Positions 50,285 through 62,727 of a stretch of DNA of 64,000 nucleotides are shown piece by piece. Under the pieces are notes generated by a model that was not told the DNA's origin, made no database searches, and worked only from the letters and a program-made list of their open reading frames with translations. The position numbers and the translations under genes were made by a program. Every line of letters begins with the position of its first letter. Position 1 is the stretch's first letter. The DNA is from Bugula neritina (lineage: Eukaryota > Bryozoa > Gymnolaemata > Cheilostomatida > Bugulidae), in contig CAXIUT010000057.1 in the NCBI GenBank assembly GCA_964035545.1, positions 1-64,000 on the forward strand, written 5' to 3'.

Positions 50285-52852
50285 TCAATGATCAAGTGAT
50301 TTATTGTTCGTAATTGATCTAAATCTAGAAGAAAAAAGATCCTGCTTCTTTCTAATCTAAAAATCTCCCATTCTAGTCTTATTAGCTAAATAATTTTTCA
50401 TCCTCAATATATCTACTCTCACCTAGCCAGTAGAGCCCATCTAATTGTCATTATCAATCATAGATTATTTTGTTCTTTTAGCCTTTTTAGTGATAATAGC
50501 TATGGATGGGCCCTTCTTTCTTTATAATCTATTGATATTGGTCTATGAGGCTTGTTTTGTGATGTCAGTCTGTTGCTAGTAATAATGTTTTATCTGTTTA
50601 AGTATTCCATTTTCTGCCTCTTTAAGAGATACCAAAGATTATAGTTATTTTTTTCTTTAGCTAAGAGCTCTGATAACCTTTTTATCTTGAGATCGAATTG
50701 GTCGATTTAAAATGATTTATTCAAGTTCCCATATTTTAGATTTAAGAACATCAGATTGCTTTTTGTGAATATTTTTAAGTTAAAGACAATCTTATAAAAA
50801 TTGTTCCTTTAATTCATTTGTTACCTTAATCCACCTCTCCTTTCGAAATTTATTCTCTTCAAGCTAATTAACAAGATGCAATATCTAACTTTACTTTGCT
50901 TATACGTCACTCTCTAAGTCTATTTTTATATTTGTTAAATCTCTGACTTCTTATATTTTCGATTATAACAGTTCTCTTAACTCTTTCTTTAGAATCAAGT
51001 CTCTTTCTCCCTTTTAAGCTTCAAATTTCATTTTTGATTGTCTACTTTCGATTTCACTTTCAAAAAATTTAACCTTCTATTATATATTCTTCCTCAAATC
51101 ATCTATCTAATTCATATAATATTTCTATTTCTTCCCAAATGATTTTTATAACTCTCTATATTTTTGCTTTTACACCATAATCTCCTTCTCTTTCTCCTGA
51201 ACCATTTCTTTTCCTTTCTATTCAAGTAAAATAATTTATTTCTGATGTTAATTTCTCATATTTGCTTATTTCTAAACAAGTTAAAAATCTTTTCGATCAT
51301 TGATCTTCTCCATCAATTTTATTTCCTCATCTTTTTCCTCAACTATCTCTTTTATCTACTGCTTATGTTCTTCAATCATAATATCCCTTTCTTTCTAGAA
51401 TTTAACATTAATTTATTTTTATAAAATAACTATCTGCTCTTCTACTTTCACATTCAAAGTCGACATCCTCAAACTATCATACTCCAACTCTTCGATCTTA
51501 GTTATATACTTCTCTATCCGATTTTAATATTCCAAACGATAAGCATTTTCGTTCTCCACTATCATCTGGTTAGTCTAGTATATCAAATGTTATAAAGATA
51601 AGATTCTATCCTGTTTCTATGAAAATTTTAGTTAATATTACTACATTTTCTTCTAATTCAATGATATTTTCTTTCTTAATCTAGAAATTTACTGTTATTC
51701 CTATTCATGTCTAAGCACGTATTTTAATATTTAGTCAGTTACTTCACGTTTTTTGACTTATAACTAGGTTTGATGCTGTACTATTCTGTCATTATAATAT
51801 CTCTATAAGTTATTTTTAACCTTCTAAAACTATCTATGCCACTTCTCCTAAAAATACTGCTACAAACTCTAATTTCCTTTCTTTTACTTCTACAATTCCA
51901 CCAATGTCTTCTTCAATTCCACATCTAAAGCCTCAAATTCAATCTGTTTCCTCTTATACTTGCTCTCCTGATTAATACATTAAGATCGAATCTCATTGAC
52001 CCGAATCTAATAATGCAACTTCTTATTTGTTATATCACTAACTGATTTCTTCAATTGAGCGTTTTACTGGAGCAAACTTGATATAGTAGTGTTCAATTAG
52101 TTAAAATTTACAACCTTATCTATCATCTTACTCACCTCATGTCCCTCCTTCAAATGAAATTACTCTTTATTCTCTATCTTTTTAAAAGTTTTTTGCCAGC
52201 AGTTTTATGTTATCATCTCTGCTTTTGATCTAATCCCTCAAGTTATCTGTATCTCTTTGAAACTATTATTACAATTTCGACCGATAATCTACCATTTCCT
52301 GTTTGGTATTGGCAACTGAAGCAGAAATAGCAGTTCTCATCTCTTCTTGTCTCAATATCTCCTTCACCTCTTCATCTTTCAATATCTGCTCATACTTCTC
52401 CTTAGTATCCTTGTATTTTCTACGAAGCTAAGATAGCTGTTCAAGATTTTATTTTTGCATTTAATTCTGTTGACTTTGAAGAGATTAATATTTAGCTTCT
52501 AATTCCAAGAACTTTCTCTCTTTCTCCATCACCTAAACTGACAACTCCCTTTCCTTTTTTTTAGTTTACTAAAACAACCATTTGAGTGTTTCAGTTTAAT
52601 TACTTTTAGTTCTATGTTAAAAAATGCTATTTTAAAACATTTTAGCATATTAACGCAAACACTAATAGGGTGTTTAATAGACTGCCTTGGCTTTTCCTAT
52701 TTTATTAAGCTGTTCAATCATAAAGGTCTAGAATTCTAAATAAAGATAGAAATACCACTCAGAGTTTTACGAGCTACTATCAAATCATCTTTCAACCTGA
52801 TATTCTATCTCTGCATCTCGTCCATCATGATAAGCAAATTACTTCTCTTCAT
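50285..52852 (-). CDS. Long coiled-coil protein
   Basis: About 840 residues, almost entirely Glu/Lys/Gln/Leu heptads (for example REYAKMFENSIFEHRTKSNE, ELRRKYKDTKEKYEQILKDE), typical of basal-body, centrosome or ciliary CCDC proteins. A 20-nt intron (GTATTTCTATCTTTATTTAG) follows the N-terminal ARKTLS stretch. The plus strand is correspondingly very pyrimidine-rich. The basic C-terminus ends SITNNKSLDH before TGA 50285-50287. The specific family is not recognised. The stop lies 55 bp downstream of the APC2 start on the same strand. Confidence 0.75.
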
Positions 52853-53163
52853 CGCAATAAACTAATTATAATATTTTCATCAATTTTAATCAATCTAAAT
52901 AGATAAATATCACTTTATTTTATTGATATTTTGAGGATATATTATGTTTTTGGTCAAATAGTTAAATAAATAATTTTGAAAAGCTATATTTTATTTTAAT
53001 GTGGAAATAACATAAAGAAAATAGCAAAGCAGAAATAATATCCACTTCATCTTTTATCTATTAAAATTATGAAGAATAGCCAGGATTCGTAATGTATTAA
53101 CTTTTAAGAAGTCTACTCAAAAAACAATCTTTGAGTCCCTTTCTCAATATCAAATATGCCGCC

Positions 53164-53893
53164 ATGAACAATTCCTAACCCTCTATTTAGTATAAACTTA
53201 AACATCAAAATCATAACAAAGAACTACTTTCAGTCAATATTGTGACATTTAACAATTTGCTATAAAAAAAAAATGATCAATAATGGATTCAAAACACTGA
53301 AAATTGCATATATTAAACATACCAAAAAGATGAAAGCTTTTTATAACATCAACAACATCTACAGAATAATAGATACCTTTTCAGTTATTTAAAATATACA
53401 ATAAAAATATTTACTTTAGTCAGCTTTGATCAATTTATTCTAATACTTTAAAACAAAATAAAATATGAAATAAAATTGTTCTTAGGAGTCAGCTTAGTTA
53501 TCATAAGATGTTGATTTAATCATTGATACTCATAAAAAGCAAACTAAGATGATAGAATATCAATAAAGTTAGTATTAACAACCTCAAACAAAAGAATAAT
53601 TTATTTATATAATAAGAGATTCCTAGAAAAGAAGAAAAACTCCTCCAACTAATTATATAAAAATCCCTCTTTTAACCTAAATGTCAAAATAATATAAATA
53701 CAAGCATCACCCAGAAAAAGTCAAAATAAAATCAAATAAAACTTATAAATATAAAATCACTAAAGCTGTTAAAATTGTAAATATTGTTTACAATCAAAAT
53801 AGAATAAAAATAAGATATAAATTTTGCTAAAAAGAAGAAAACAACTATAAATAAAGAGAAATAAGATATCATAGTAATCTTTCAGTGAAATGA
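53164..53893 (+). CDS. Basic hypothetical protein
   Basis: N-terminal segment MNNSEPSIEYKLKHQNHNKE ... ETYQKDESFLEHQQHLQNNR and C-terminal segment THKKQTKMIEYQESEYEQPQ ... KRRKTPPTNYIKIPLLTEMS, ending YHSNLSVK before TGA 53891. The two segments are in different frames and overall length requires about 40 nt of intron around 53400-53510, not resolved exactly. Lys/Tyr/Asn-rich, no recognised domain. Confidence 0.5.
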
Positions 53894-54102
53894 ATTCATC
53901 TTATAGCTCAAATTTATAATAATTTGAATAAAATAAAAATAAATATCCCCAAGTAATAACTAAATTTGTCTCACATCAAACTAAAACATCAGATATCGTG
54001 TTTTCAGACTAATTCAAATCGTAAAGATGATTATTCTATTTTCATTAAAATACATAAAAAACAAATAAAAATAATACAATTTAACTATATTTAAAGAACA
54101 AA

Positions 54103-54312
54103 TCAATTTTTGTCTTTGCTTTCCTTTGCTTTATCAACACTATTCATTCCCTTAATTACCATTTATATTTGATCTCCATAAATATCAGTACAATCTACTA
54201 TTCTTTTTCTCAACTCAATGGGATTCTAGTGATATTGGTTTTGTTAGACTATCACTGCAGCGCATTCTTTGAATATTACAGATGATATTCTGTTGCTAAA
54301 TATTACATCCAT
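54103..54312 (-). CDS. Small helical protein next to the right telomere
   Basis: Intronless 69-residue frame: MDVIFSNRISSVIFKECAAV, a central HENPIELRKRIVDCTDIYGD and a charged end. It looks like a compact helical subunit, but I could not place it in a family. Its start codon is 32 bp from the first G of the telomere tract, the closest gene-telomere spacing seen here. Confidence 0.55.
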
Positions 54313-54344
54313 ACACACAATTAATATTTTATTATAAATTATAT

Positions 54345-54408
54345 GGGGTTTGGGGTTGGGGTTGGGGTTGGGGTTGGGGTTGGGGTTGGGGTTGGGGTTG
54401 GGGTTGGG
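54345..54408. repeat. Right telomere of molecule 2, G4T2 repeats
   Basis: G-rich strand repeats running into the N gap. The first unit is GGGGTTT rather than GGGGTT, a slip at the junction with chromosomal sequence that is compatible with telomerase addition. The tract is truncated by the gap. Confidence 0.95.
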
Positions 54409-54608
54409 NNNNNNNNNNNNNNNNNNNNNNNNNNNNNNNNNNNNNNNNNNNNNNNNNNNNNNNNNNNNNNNNNNNNNNNNNNNNNNNNNNNNNNNNNNNN
54501 NNNNNNNNNNNNNNNNNNNNNNNNNNNNNNNNNNNNNNNNNNNNNNNNNNNNNNNNNNNNNNNNNNNNNNNNNNNNNNNNNNNNNNNNNNNNNNNNNNNN
54601 NNNNNNNN
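54409..54608. other. Assembly gap of exactly 200 N
   Basis: Exactly 200 undefined bases flanked by a right telomere and a left telomere. Two chromosome ends face each other across a round-number gap, so this is an artificial scaffold join rather than a physical linkage. Confidence 0.97.
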
Positions 54609-54690
54609 CCCAACCCCAACCCCAACCCCAACCCCAACCCCAACCCCAACCCCAACCCCAACCCCAACCCCAACCCCAACCCCAACCCCA
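54609..54690. repeat. Left telomere of molecule 3, C4A2 repeats
   Basis: About 13.5 copies of CCCCAA opening the third molecule. Everything to the right belongs to a different chromosome from the sequence left of the gap. Confidence 0.95.
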
Positions 54691-54904
54691 TTTGAGATAT
54701 TTTTGTTATAAATTTAGTTTTAGAACTGAAGAAGAATGTTTACTTTCTTTGAGATTAAACAAAAATTACCCTTCTCTCATGTCTGAAAGCTCTATGCTTG
54801 TCTTACGAATCATTATCCTGACTATATTCTTCTAGATTAAATCTTCTATTTATCAATTTCAATCACTAATATTATATTTCTCTTAAACATTATTCCTCAC
54901 TTCT

Positions 54905-55054
54905 TCAATACTTTCTAATTGAAATACAGTCCTCAATACTCTCTAATTGAAATACAATCCTCAATACTCTCTAATTGAAATACAGTCATCGATACTCTCT
55001 AATTGAAATACAGTCATCGATACTTTCTAATTGAAATACAGTCATCAATACTTT
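54905..55054. repeat. Subtelomeric 28-bp tandem repeat
   Basis: Five near-identical 28-bp units (TCAATACTCTCTAATTGAAA plus TACAGTCC) followed by a partial sixth, with one to three substitutions per unit. The unit length is not a multiple of three and no frame reads through convincingly, so it is non-coding. It lies about 215 bp inside the telomere and 24 bp from the 3' end of the TTLL3-like gene. Confidence 0.9.
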
Positions 55055-55077
55055 AATACTAAAAACAAATTAAAGAA

Positions 55078-58000
55078 TCATGCTTATACTTGAGTGTACT
55101 GAATGTCAGTTGAAGTTTTATTATTGTCCTTTAGTAATCGATGTTCAAGAGTAAGTTTAGGATATTGTCTTAGAGCTGGTCTCACATTCTTTGGCTCAAA
55201 ATTTATGATATTAAACCCTTTCTACTGCTTGCTATATACCTGAGTCTGATCCATTGACGAATTTCTCATTAAGCTACTCCATAACTAGCCATCTTTGAAC
55301 GTAATTCTCCCTCTTTGTTCCCTTTATTTAATTCTCCCTTAACCTCATAACGATTCTTTCCCAATCCATCTAAATCAACATATTTTTTCGAGTGAAGATC
55401 AGTTGAAGTGGCTCTTTTCCTTTGTAAAAAGAATCTTACATCGTTCTATCCTAAGTTATTGATTTTTGTTTTATTTCTGGATCATTCTCAACTCTTCTAT
55501 TACTATAGTTATCTTTGAGACTAAAAATGCTTTGATAAAGATCTTTTGATTGACTATATAATTTGAAATATACTATGTAGGATTAGCAAGTCTCGGTCTT
55601 CGGTATTAAAAGTTAATCGGTCCGAGGATCCATCAAGGTCGTTGATTAATTTTATTATTATAAGAAATATGAAGTTAAAAAGATCTTAGTAAAGTGCTTA
55701 AAAACACTTTTCAGGCAAAATCATCAAGACGACACTCCTTACCTTCGTCCTTGAACTCCTCATCTTCTTCAATCTATCCTATTTGCTCAACTAGATAAAT
55801 ATAAAAATACGAAAAGAAGAAGAACGCACTCGTTTATACAACTTAGTTAACTTCTCTCCTTCCCACTGGGAATCAAATATCAGTTCATATTTGAAATTTT
55901 CCAAATTTACAAGAGGAGCCATATGTTTACAAGTATTAGGGTAGTGAGTTGGAGGAGGATAGGCCAGATCGATAGTTAGTTTGAAAGTTTGTTCGATAAG
56001 GTAGGGGATAATACGATTCAGGAGAGGGCAGCTACAGTCCATACAAGGATTAGTATTGATTTAAATGAGCCAAGGCTGAAAGTTACGATCAATCATGAAA
56101 TCCAATCCAAAGATTTAAAAGTTATTCATTTGATGTTTAGGAGATATTTTGGTGGAAAACACTTTTAGCTGCGTCAGTACCCATTTCTTTCATCTTTGGC
56201 ATGATTGTTTACTTGAAATTATATTTTTTGTTTTGAAAATTCGAATCTAAGTATCTTTGAAACTCATCATAAGATATCTTATTGTGAGATTAATATCTTC
56301 CATAATCAGAATATTTCACTTGAATAGAATCGTTCGTAAGATGAATTTCTGGGTCAAAGTTGTCGATATCGAATTCATAAGAAGATGTTCGAATATACCC
56401 TTCTTCATACCAATAAGCTCTCATTACTCCGAAAAAGTTAGTTATCAGCATAAAATGTCTGATATCAAACTTTCGATTATTGTAAAGCAAAGGTCTGTCA
56501 ATATACATCTGCACAATATATGTCTTCTAGTTCTCATCATCTTCTCTTGGATTTTGCTTAAGAATCCCATTCAACTCATATATTTCATCAATAACTGTAA
56601 TGCCTTTGCCCTGATTTGAGTTTTATCCAGGTTTAACTATCCAAATATTTCTGGTTTTAACTTTCCGTCCTTCTTCTTCCTCTTCTTTCACTTCTTTTTG
56701 TATTTTCTTAGCTCTTCGTTTGTAATAGTCGACGAATCTAGAGTATTCAGAATCTTTGAGACCTTTTCTAATGTGAAAAGTCAAAGGTACATACTAGAAA
56801 AGACTACTTCCGATAAGTCCATAGTACTCTTTGAGGTTATAGAAGAGAGCTTTTTTATTTCCTAGATAATAATTATGTTCCAAATGATTATGAATTGTAG
56901 CACTCGATCCAATCAATTCCAACTCTTTAGGATTCTTCAAGATAACACTGTAGAATTTAAAAGTGAAATCTCTTTCCTTGTCCTTTTCATACTTGTTCCA
57001 GTATCTCTTATAGATTTTTGCTTCTTCTGCACCCATCAACTTACGAATATACTGCTCTCTGTTGGTTACAATCGCACAGAACGAAACTTATTAGTAGTCT
57101 TGCTTTTTTTAGATGCATACTACTCATCTTCCCAATCCCCATCCTCTTTGAAACACAACTTTCGTAAAACTGATCTAGTCTGCCTTTCAAATATATCATT
57201 AACTTTTAACTGAGTCCAGACAAACTAGCAATCAGGAGTTCTTTCGTCAGTTAAAGTCCACCAAAATCTCCTCTTTAATAGTCCTTTCACCATTGCTCCA
57301 TTATTTCCAACTGCAATATAAGCCTTCAGTTTTTTAGGTCTGTTATTTATGTCATCATTCTTCAGTTCTAAATTTATAAAGATATTATGAGCATACATGT
57401 TTTTCCATAAAAACTATAAGTAACTTTTCAGTCTTTTATCATATATTTGGTTATCATATATTTGGTTATTATCTTCTTTCACCTGCTTTTAGGTTCCTTC
57501 TAATCTCCTATAAAGATAATCTTCTGCCTTAGTCTCTCTCTTGAACACCCTTTTCGTGTCTCTCTTTGTTTCTTCTAGAACTTTTGAATCTTTCTGAGGA
57601 GAAAAACTTGTTAGTGAAGTTGTCAGTTCAATGAGATGTCTGAACTATAGTTCAATAACTTCATCTTAATGTTTAGATTTAGACTACCGAGTTGATCTAC
57701 TTTTAATTGGAGATAGGACTTACTTATTTCCTAAATGTTTTAGATCAATTTTTTCTCATTGATTTTTTACTATGGATAGTTGAAGGAAAAGAAGTCCCCA
57801 TCTTTGTACTATTCTTACTATTACTGGAAAAGCTTTGAATTTTTTATTACATCTAAACCAAGTTTGGTCATGCATTCTGAAGAATTTTTTTTACGAGTCT
57901 AATCATATGCTTTCAAGAGAGACTTTATACCTGTTTCTGCTTTATACTTTTTATAATAGTCTTCTTCGAGGACTCGAACATTAATTGGGTTTTCTAATTG

Positions 58001-58093
58001 CTAAGGTGAAGTAGGCAATTAAAGTACCATTTACCTCGGCTTCAATTTTTATAGAGGGTTATTAGAAAAAGCTTGTACTGCTGAACCAGACAT
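55078..58093 (-). CDS. Tubulin glycylase-type TTLL protein (TTLL3/8/10-like)
   Basis: Large TTL-family ligase, probably adding glycine to axonemal tubulin. Landmarks: KAYIAVGNNGAMVKGLLKRR followed by an RFWWTLTDERTPDCEFVWTQ stretch, HNHLEHNYYLGNKKALFYNL, ATP-grasp residues IWIVKPGENSNQGKGITVI, VQMYIDRPLLYNNRKFDIRH, and EIHLTNDSIQVKYSDYGRY. The N-terminal 300 residues are charged and helical. Introns of 22 nt (GTATATAGCAAGCAGTAGAAAG, near the 3' end) and 23 nt (near the N-terminal region) are visible, with others likely. It ends QYTQVEA before TGA 55078-55080. Glycylase subtype is inferred from the KPGE.SNQG motif. Confidence 0.82.
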
Positions 58094-58322
58094 AGATATT
58101 TTTCTATACCTAATTATAGTAGGATTGTGCAGTATCTATTTGATCTACTTCACTTATGAAGGGGGTTATTACATAATAATTTTATTAAATATCACTAAAA
58201 CAAAGAGTCTCAACTAAAAACACCTTATTCTCTTGATAAAACAACTTCTTTATCTAAGATTTTATTATATTCTTCTCTATCCACAAAGATAGATATTTAT
58301 TAATAGATATTTTATTGCGAAA

Positions 58323-61300
58323 ATGATAAAGAAGAAAGGTCTGGCACCAATAACAGTTACTAAGACTGAAGCTAATAGTCAAGTATTAATGTTGGAAATG
58401 ATGTCTAAGTTGATGATAGAGCAAAGATAATCCAATCGACTCCTCAGAAAGTTGGTAGGAGAACCAGAACTAGTGAGTCATGTTTCAGAAGGAGATCGGT
58501 CTAACTCTAAACCAAAAACTAAAGATCATATGTTCAGACAAACATCTAACTTTAAAGAAAAAAATAATAGAACTTCCTATCCTCTACATCTTATCCACGA
58601 TCGATCTCCAGAATAGGACACTGACAGTTATGATAATAGTCAAAAAAATTCCTCGATAGTTTAGACAGACAAAAAAAAAGTTTAAGAGTTTCATTAAAGC
58701 TCTCCTCCAGAATAAACTCATAAATAAAGACAGAAAGGATAGGAGTAAAGACAGAAAGGAATGGAGTAAAGACAGAAAGAATAGGAGTAAAGACAGAAAG
58801 GAATGGAGTAAAGACAGAAAGAATAGGAGTAAAGACAGAAAGGAATGGAGTAAAGACAGAAAGAATAGGAGTAAAGACAGAAAGGAATGTAGTAAAATGG
58901 GGAGAAAAACAAAATATAATAATTAAATGTTTTCTAAAGATAACTCTTCTTCTGCTAGAAAGGTATAAATAAACAAACTGCAAAGTGTTTTTGTTCCTGG
59001 TAAATAGAAAGTAGTATAAAATGTTCTTTCTTTAGATAATTATCAAAATAGATCAAAAGAAGGATAAAAGCTAAATAAAGACATGTAGCATATGAAAAAT
59101 TACTCTGTTCTTTCAGAAATACTTCCTTATAGTGATCGCAGATAGATAAAGGTTAAAATATCTATTGACGATATTGCTAAACACTAACTCCAATCGAGGA
59201 GAAGATATCGATTTATTTAAGATAACTGAAGAATGGTTGGGATTGGTCTACAGAGCTATTGCTTCAGTCTGCTGGAATATGTTTAGCAGTGGCCTCCTGA
59301 ATTTCGATTAAGTTAAAATTCTATTTACAGAAAATATCATCTTCAACTTCATCTAGTTTATGAAAGGAGTCAAAAAGATGGGATATTAGTATCTTAGATT
59401 GGAACTTATCAATAAATAGGTCTAACTTCTAACAGTGTTTTAGACTTCCTTTGTACACAATACCCTCAAACAAAGATATAAGATCCCAATATTGCCCTAC
59501 GTTCATAAATTCCATCCATCGACAACAAAGGTAGAGCAAAGTATGATTTCATAGGTAGTATGTGTAAAAATAATCAATTAGTCCTTCGTAAAAATCAAGT
59601 TAAAATTATACTCAATAAATAATGAGAGTCATTAACTAAATGATAGAAAGATCTAATCTACAATTCGAAGGGTTCAATACCTTCATGAGTGATATCTTTG
59701 GATAAATCTTTATACCTATTCAGTCAAGAACTAATAGAGATCCGAATAAAAAAACCTACTAATTAATAACAAAACTATTTCGAAAAAGTTAAATTCATAT
59801 ACTAAAATACTAATAGGAAGAAAGATAATAAAAATACTCCTAGATATACTGAACATTAAATCCACAACGGAATCTTTTTCGCAAATCATCGTCTATTCTC
59901 AGAATAATTACCAAATGGCTCGAAGACTTAGATAAAGTAGTACTTGATGCATAAAAATAAGTAAAAAATGCCAAAAATGACTTTAAAAATCATTCTGGCT
60001 CATCTCTACATCTCTATGGACAAGTCAAAAATGCCATTTTCAGAGCCATCAACAAAAACAAACATAAATTCGAATAAAAGTACAACTCATCAAAAATAGT
60101 GCTATAATTTAGAAGTCCTTTTAACTCATTAACAATTTACCACTGACCCAGATCAAATCCATCTCAGCTAAGAACAAATAAGTGTTGGAAAGTATAGTAT
60201 GTACCTTAAAAAAGCTATCTCTTCCTACATATGCAGTTAACTCAACGAACTCATTGACTTTCTTCTCTAAATTCCTTCCTCAGTTGATTAAACGTAGCTA
60301 GGAATCTCAGAAACAGAAGTCCAAGAACAAATTAGAAAAAGATCTTGATGATCTCAATATGGTCACCTGTAAAATATTCGATCTCCTACGCTGCAAATGC
60401 ATCTCAAAAGAAAGTTAAATAGTTTATCTTCTCAAAAGATTAAAATAAAAAAGTGATGATCCCGCCGATCCGTTCAAGATTATGCGGGTAAAAGATAGAC
60501 TCAATCAAGGAACCAGAGATATTCTAATCAATGCTATTATCAGCTAGGATGGTCTTGTCTGTTAGATACAACTTGGAGTCATTAGCAATGTCTAAAAAAA
60601 ACAAGAACTACTTGATCAGTATTAGCACTTCCTTTATTAACTCAGAAGAGCTAAACTGGGAGCATAACTGAAAGCGCATCTATCTGGTCTACTCTCGAAC
60701 AAAGAGCTCTTTTCTTTTAATCATAAATAAAAAAGGATAACTAGTCTCCCTGCGACCAGATTGCCACATGCCTGTTTGACTAACTTTGCTTTAGTAGAAG
60801 GAACTAAAGTCAGTAAATTTGTTCGTCCTTTTATTTGTGGTTCTTGTAAACTTTTTTATTCGATTCCTAAAAGCTGCTTTTCTAATGTTAAATGTAATCA
60901 ATGTTCTTAAAAGTTTTGCGGAGAGTGTCATTTCTCACAACTTAACGAATAATAAAGAAAAGATTTTGTCTTCTAGAATCATTATTTTAAGTGTCTGTTC
61001 CCCTTCTTAAAAAGATATACTTAAAGTAGTTAGCCTTTCCCTCAGTCTGGCTTTCTTATTCGGAGAAAATATCTCAAAAAATAACTTTTCTATTATAGAG
61101 TTATAGTCATGAGAAATTAACACTTGAATTTTTAAGATTAGTTCTAGATAGATCTCGTTTATTCAGGAGTTTAAGATGGTAAACTTTGCAACAAAATAAT
61201 AAATAAAATATCAATCTAAGCTACAATGAAAGAAGGTAAAATTTATCTTAATTCTAAAGCAAAAAAGTAACTATAGAACTATCTTATTTATCAAATATAA

Positions 61301-62662
61301 ATAACGCCAAAAATATAAATATTAAATATAAAATACAAAGACCTTCTTGAAAACTTTCAATAAAAAAAATTAAAATTTATCAATATTCTAACTCATCCAA
61401 TCTACTTTGATGACTTAGTTCTTTTCAAAAAGACAAAACTAATCAAAAGATAGATTGATAGCTATAAAGATATTCTTTAGCCTGATACTCTATTGACCTA
61501 CCTCAAAATAAATAAAAGAGTCTTTATTGTTCAAGTAGAACTTCCAGAAGATCTTCTGCAGTAAGAACTTGTCAGACAAATCAATCTCCTTCGATTGAAA
61601 TCCTTTGCTTAAAAAAAATATGACTTACTCAGCATGGAATTTAGAGGAGTTACCACATAAATGAAATAAATATTTACCACACTTCCTAAACAACTTGTAG
61701 TTTCCTTCTCTAAAAACATCATTAAACTGTATCTAGACTACTGTAAAATTTAAGATCTTTCTTTCCTTTAAAAATTCCCCTACCTCACAGTTTTCTTCAT
61801 TAGACACAACAAAGTTTCTTCTCTCGACCCAGTCAAATATCTAAAACATTTAAAATTGCTTAATTTTGATAGAAATTCAGTTAGTTCTTTGTTGCCTCTT
61901 GCTCAACTCGGTTAGATTACTATCCTAAGCGGAGCTTCTAACAACATCAATAGTCTAGAAGGCATTCAAAGTCTTAAAAAACTTAAAAAACTGAACTTAT
62001 ATCGTAATGAAATAGAAAGTTTTCAGCAGTTAAAAAACCTTCCTAACATAAAAGAACTTTATATAAACACTAATCCTCTATCTGACCTTGAGAGCATCAC
62101 TAACTTAAAAAAGTTATAATAAATCAGCATCGGTAAGACAAAGATCAAAGAGGTGGATTCTTTGAGATATTTTACTAAATTAAAAAAGGTCTATCTCAAT
62201 GATCTTCATCTGCCTCAAATAGGTCCGATCTTTAAAAACTTTGATCATCTCACTAAACTATTTCTTTATGATAACGATATCTAAAGAATGTAAAATTTAA
62301 GCTAAATGACAGAACTCCTAGAAATCAATTTGCAAAATAACCATATTAAAAAAATATAAGGACTCTAAAACTGTGTCATGCTTGAAGTCCTCAAACTTAA
62401 AGGCAATCTCATCACTGATATCACTGGTATCAAATCTCTTTATAATCTCAGAAGACTCAGATTAATTGACAACCCTCTTTAAGATTGTACAGAATTACAT
62501 TTAATCAACAAAAAACAACTAGATTTTTAGTATTCAGAACCAAGTAAAGCTTGCAGCCCACAGCATCAACCATCTGACTCTTTCTACGAAAAATATGCTA
62601 TTTGTCTGTAAGGTAAAAATAGCAGCAGTGGAAGCAATTCAGAAGATGGAGATTCAGTTTGA
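58323..62662 (+). CDS. Multidomain repeat / zinc-finger / leucine-rich-repeat protein
   Basis: Single large gene model with several 18-20 nt introns (for example GTCATTAACTAAATGATAG and GTGTAAAAATAATCAATTAG). Order: acidic N-terminus; heptapeptide repeats ERQKGME/ERQKEEE at 58722-58889; a helical region with LLEYVEQWPPEFRL, FSQELIEIRIKKP and EEQISVGKYSMYLKKAISSY. Next comes a module with MVTCKIFDLLRCKCISK, RVKDRLNQGTRDILINAII and GLVCEIQLGV, resembling RelA/SpoT-like nucleotidyltransferase-fold domains of protists. A Cys-rich finger follows (CGSCKLFYSIPKSCFSNVKC, NQCSEKFCGECH). From about 61700 there are SDS22-type LRRs (LKKLKKLNLYRNEIESFQQL, ENCVMLEVLKLKGNLITDI). No TGA separates finger and LRR. 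An ATG at 61109 could alternatively start a separate 517-residue LRR protein. The tail is Ser/Gly/acidic. Confidence 0.6.
58722..58889. repeat. 21-bp coding minisatellite
   Basis: About eight tandem copies of a 21-bp unit, alternating between two variants (GGAGTAAAGACAGAAAGGAAT and GGAGTAAAGACAGAAAGAATA), so the higher-order period is 42 bp. Two plus-strand frames stay open through it (ERQKGME-type and SKDRKEW-type), and the antisense is open as well. Units contain GT...AG pairs, so splicing within the array is conceivable. Confidence 0.85.
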
Positions 62663-62727
62663 TTATCAATAACAAATAGATACACTAATATTAATAATTT
62701 AGATATTTTTAAAAGCTTTTTGCTCTA

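Noticed and set aside
54332-54835. Gly-Leu, Gly-Val, Pro-Thr or Pro-Gln repeat proteins at the gap
   Set aside because: Translations of telomere repeats and the N gap, not genes.
54905-55054. CRISPR-like array
   Set aside because: Units are directly adjacent with no unique spacers, and the genome is eukaryotic; this is a simple tandem repeat.
58591-58983. Minus-strand repeat protein (SVFTPFL-type repeats)
   Set aside because: Antisense reading of the 21-bp coding minisatellite. Flanking sequence supports the plus-strand gene.
59200-59250. In-frame TGA possibly recoded as Trp in the multidomain gene
   Set aside because: An alternative frame joined by a 20-nt intron (GTTGGGATTGGTCTACAGAG) reads through without any TGA and gives a better protein, so recoding is unnecessary.
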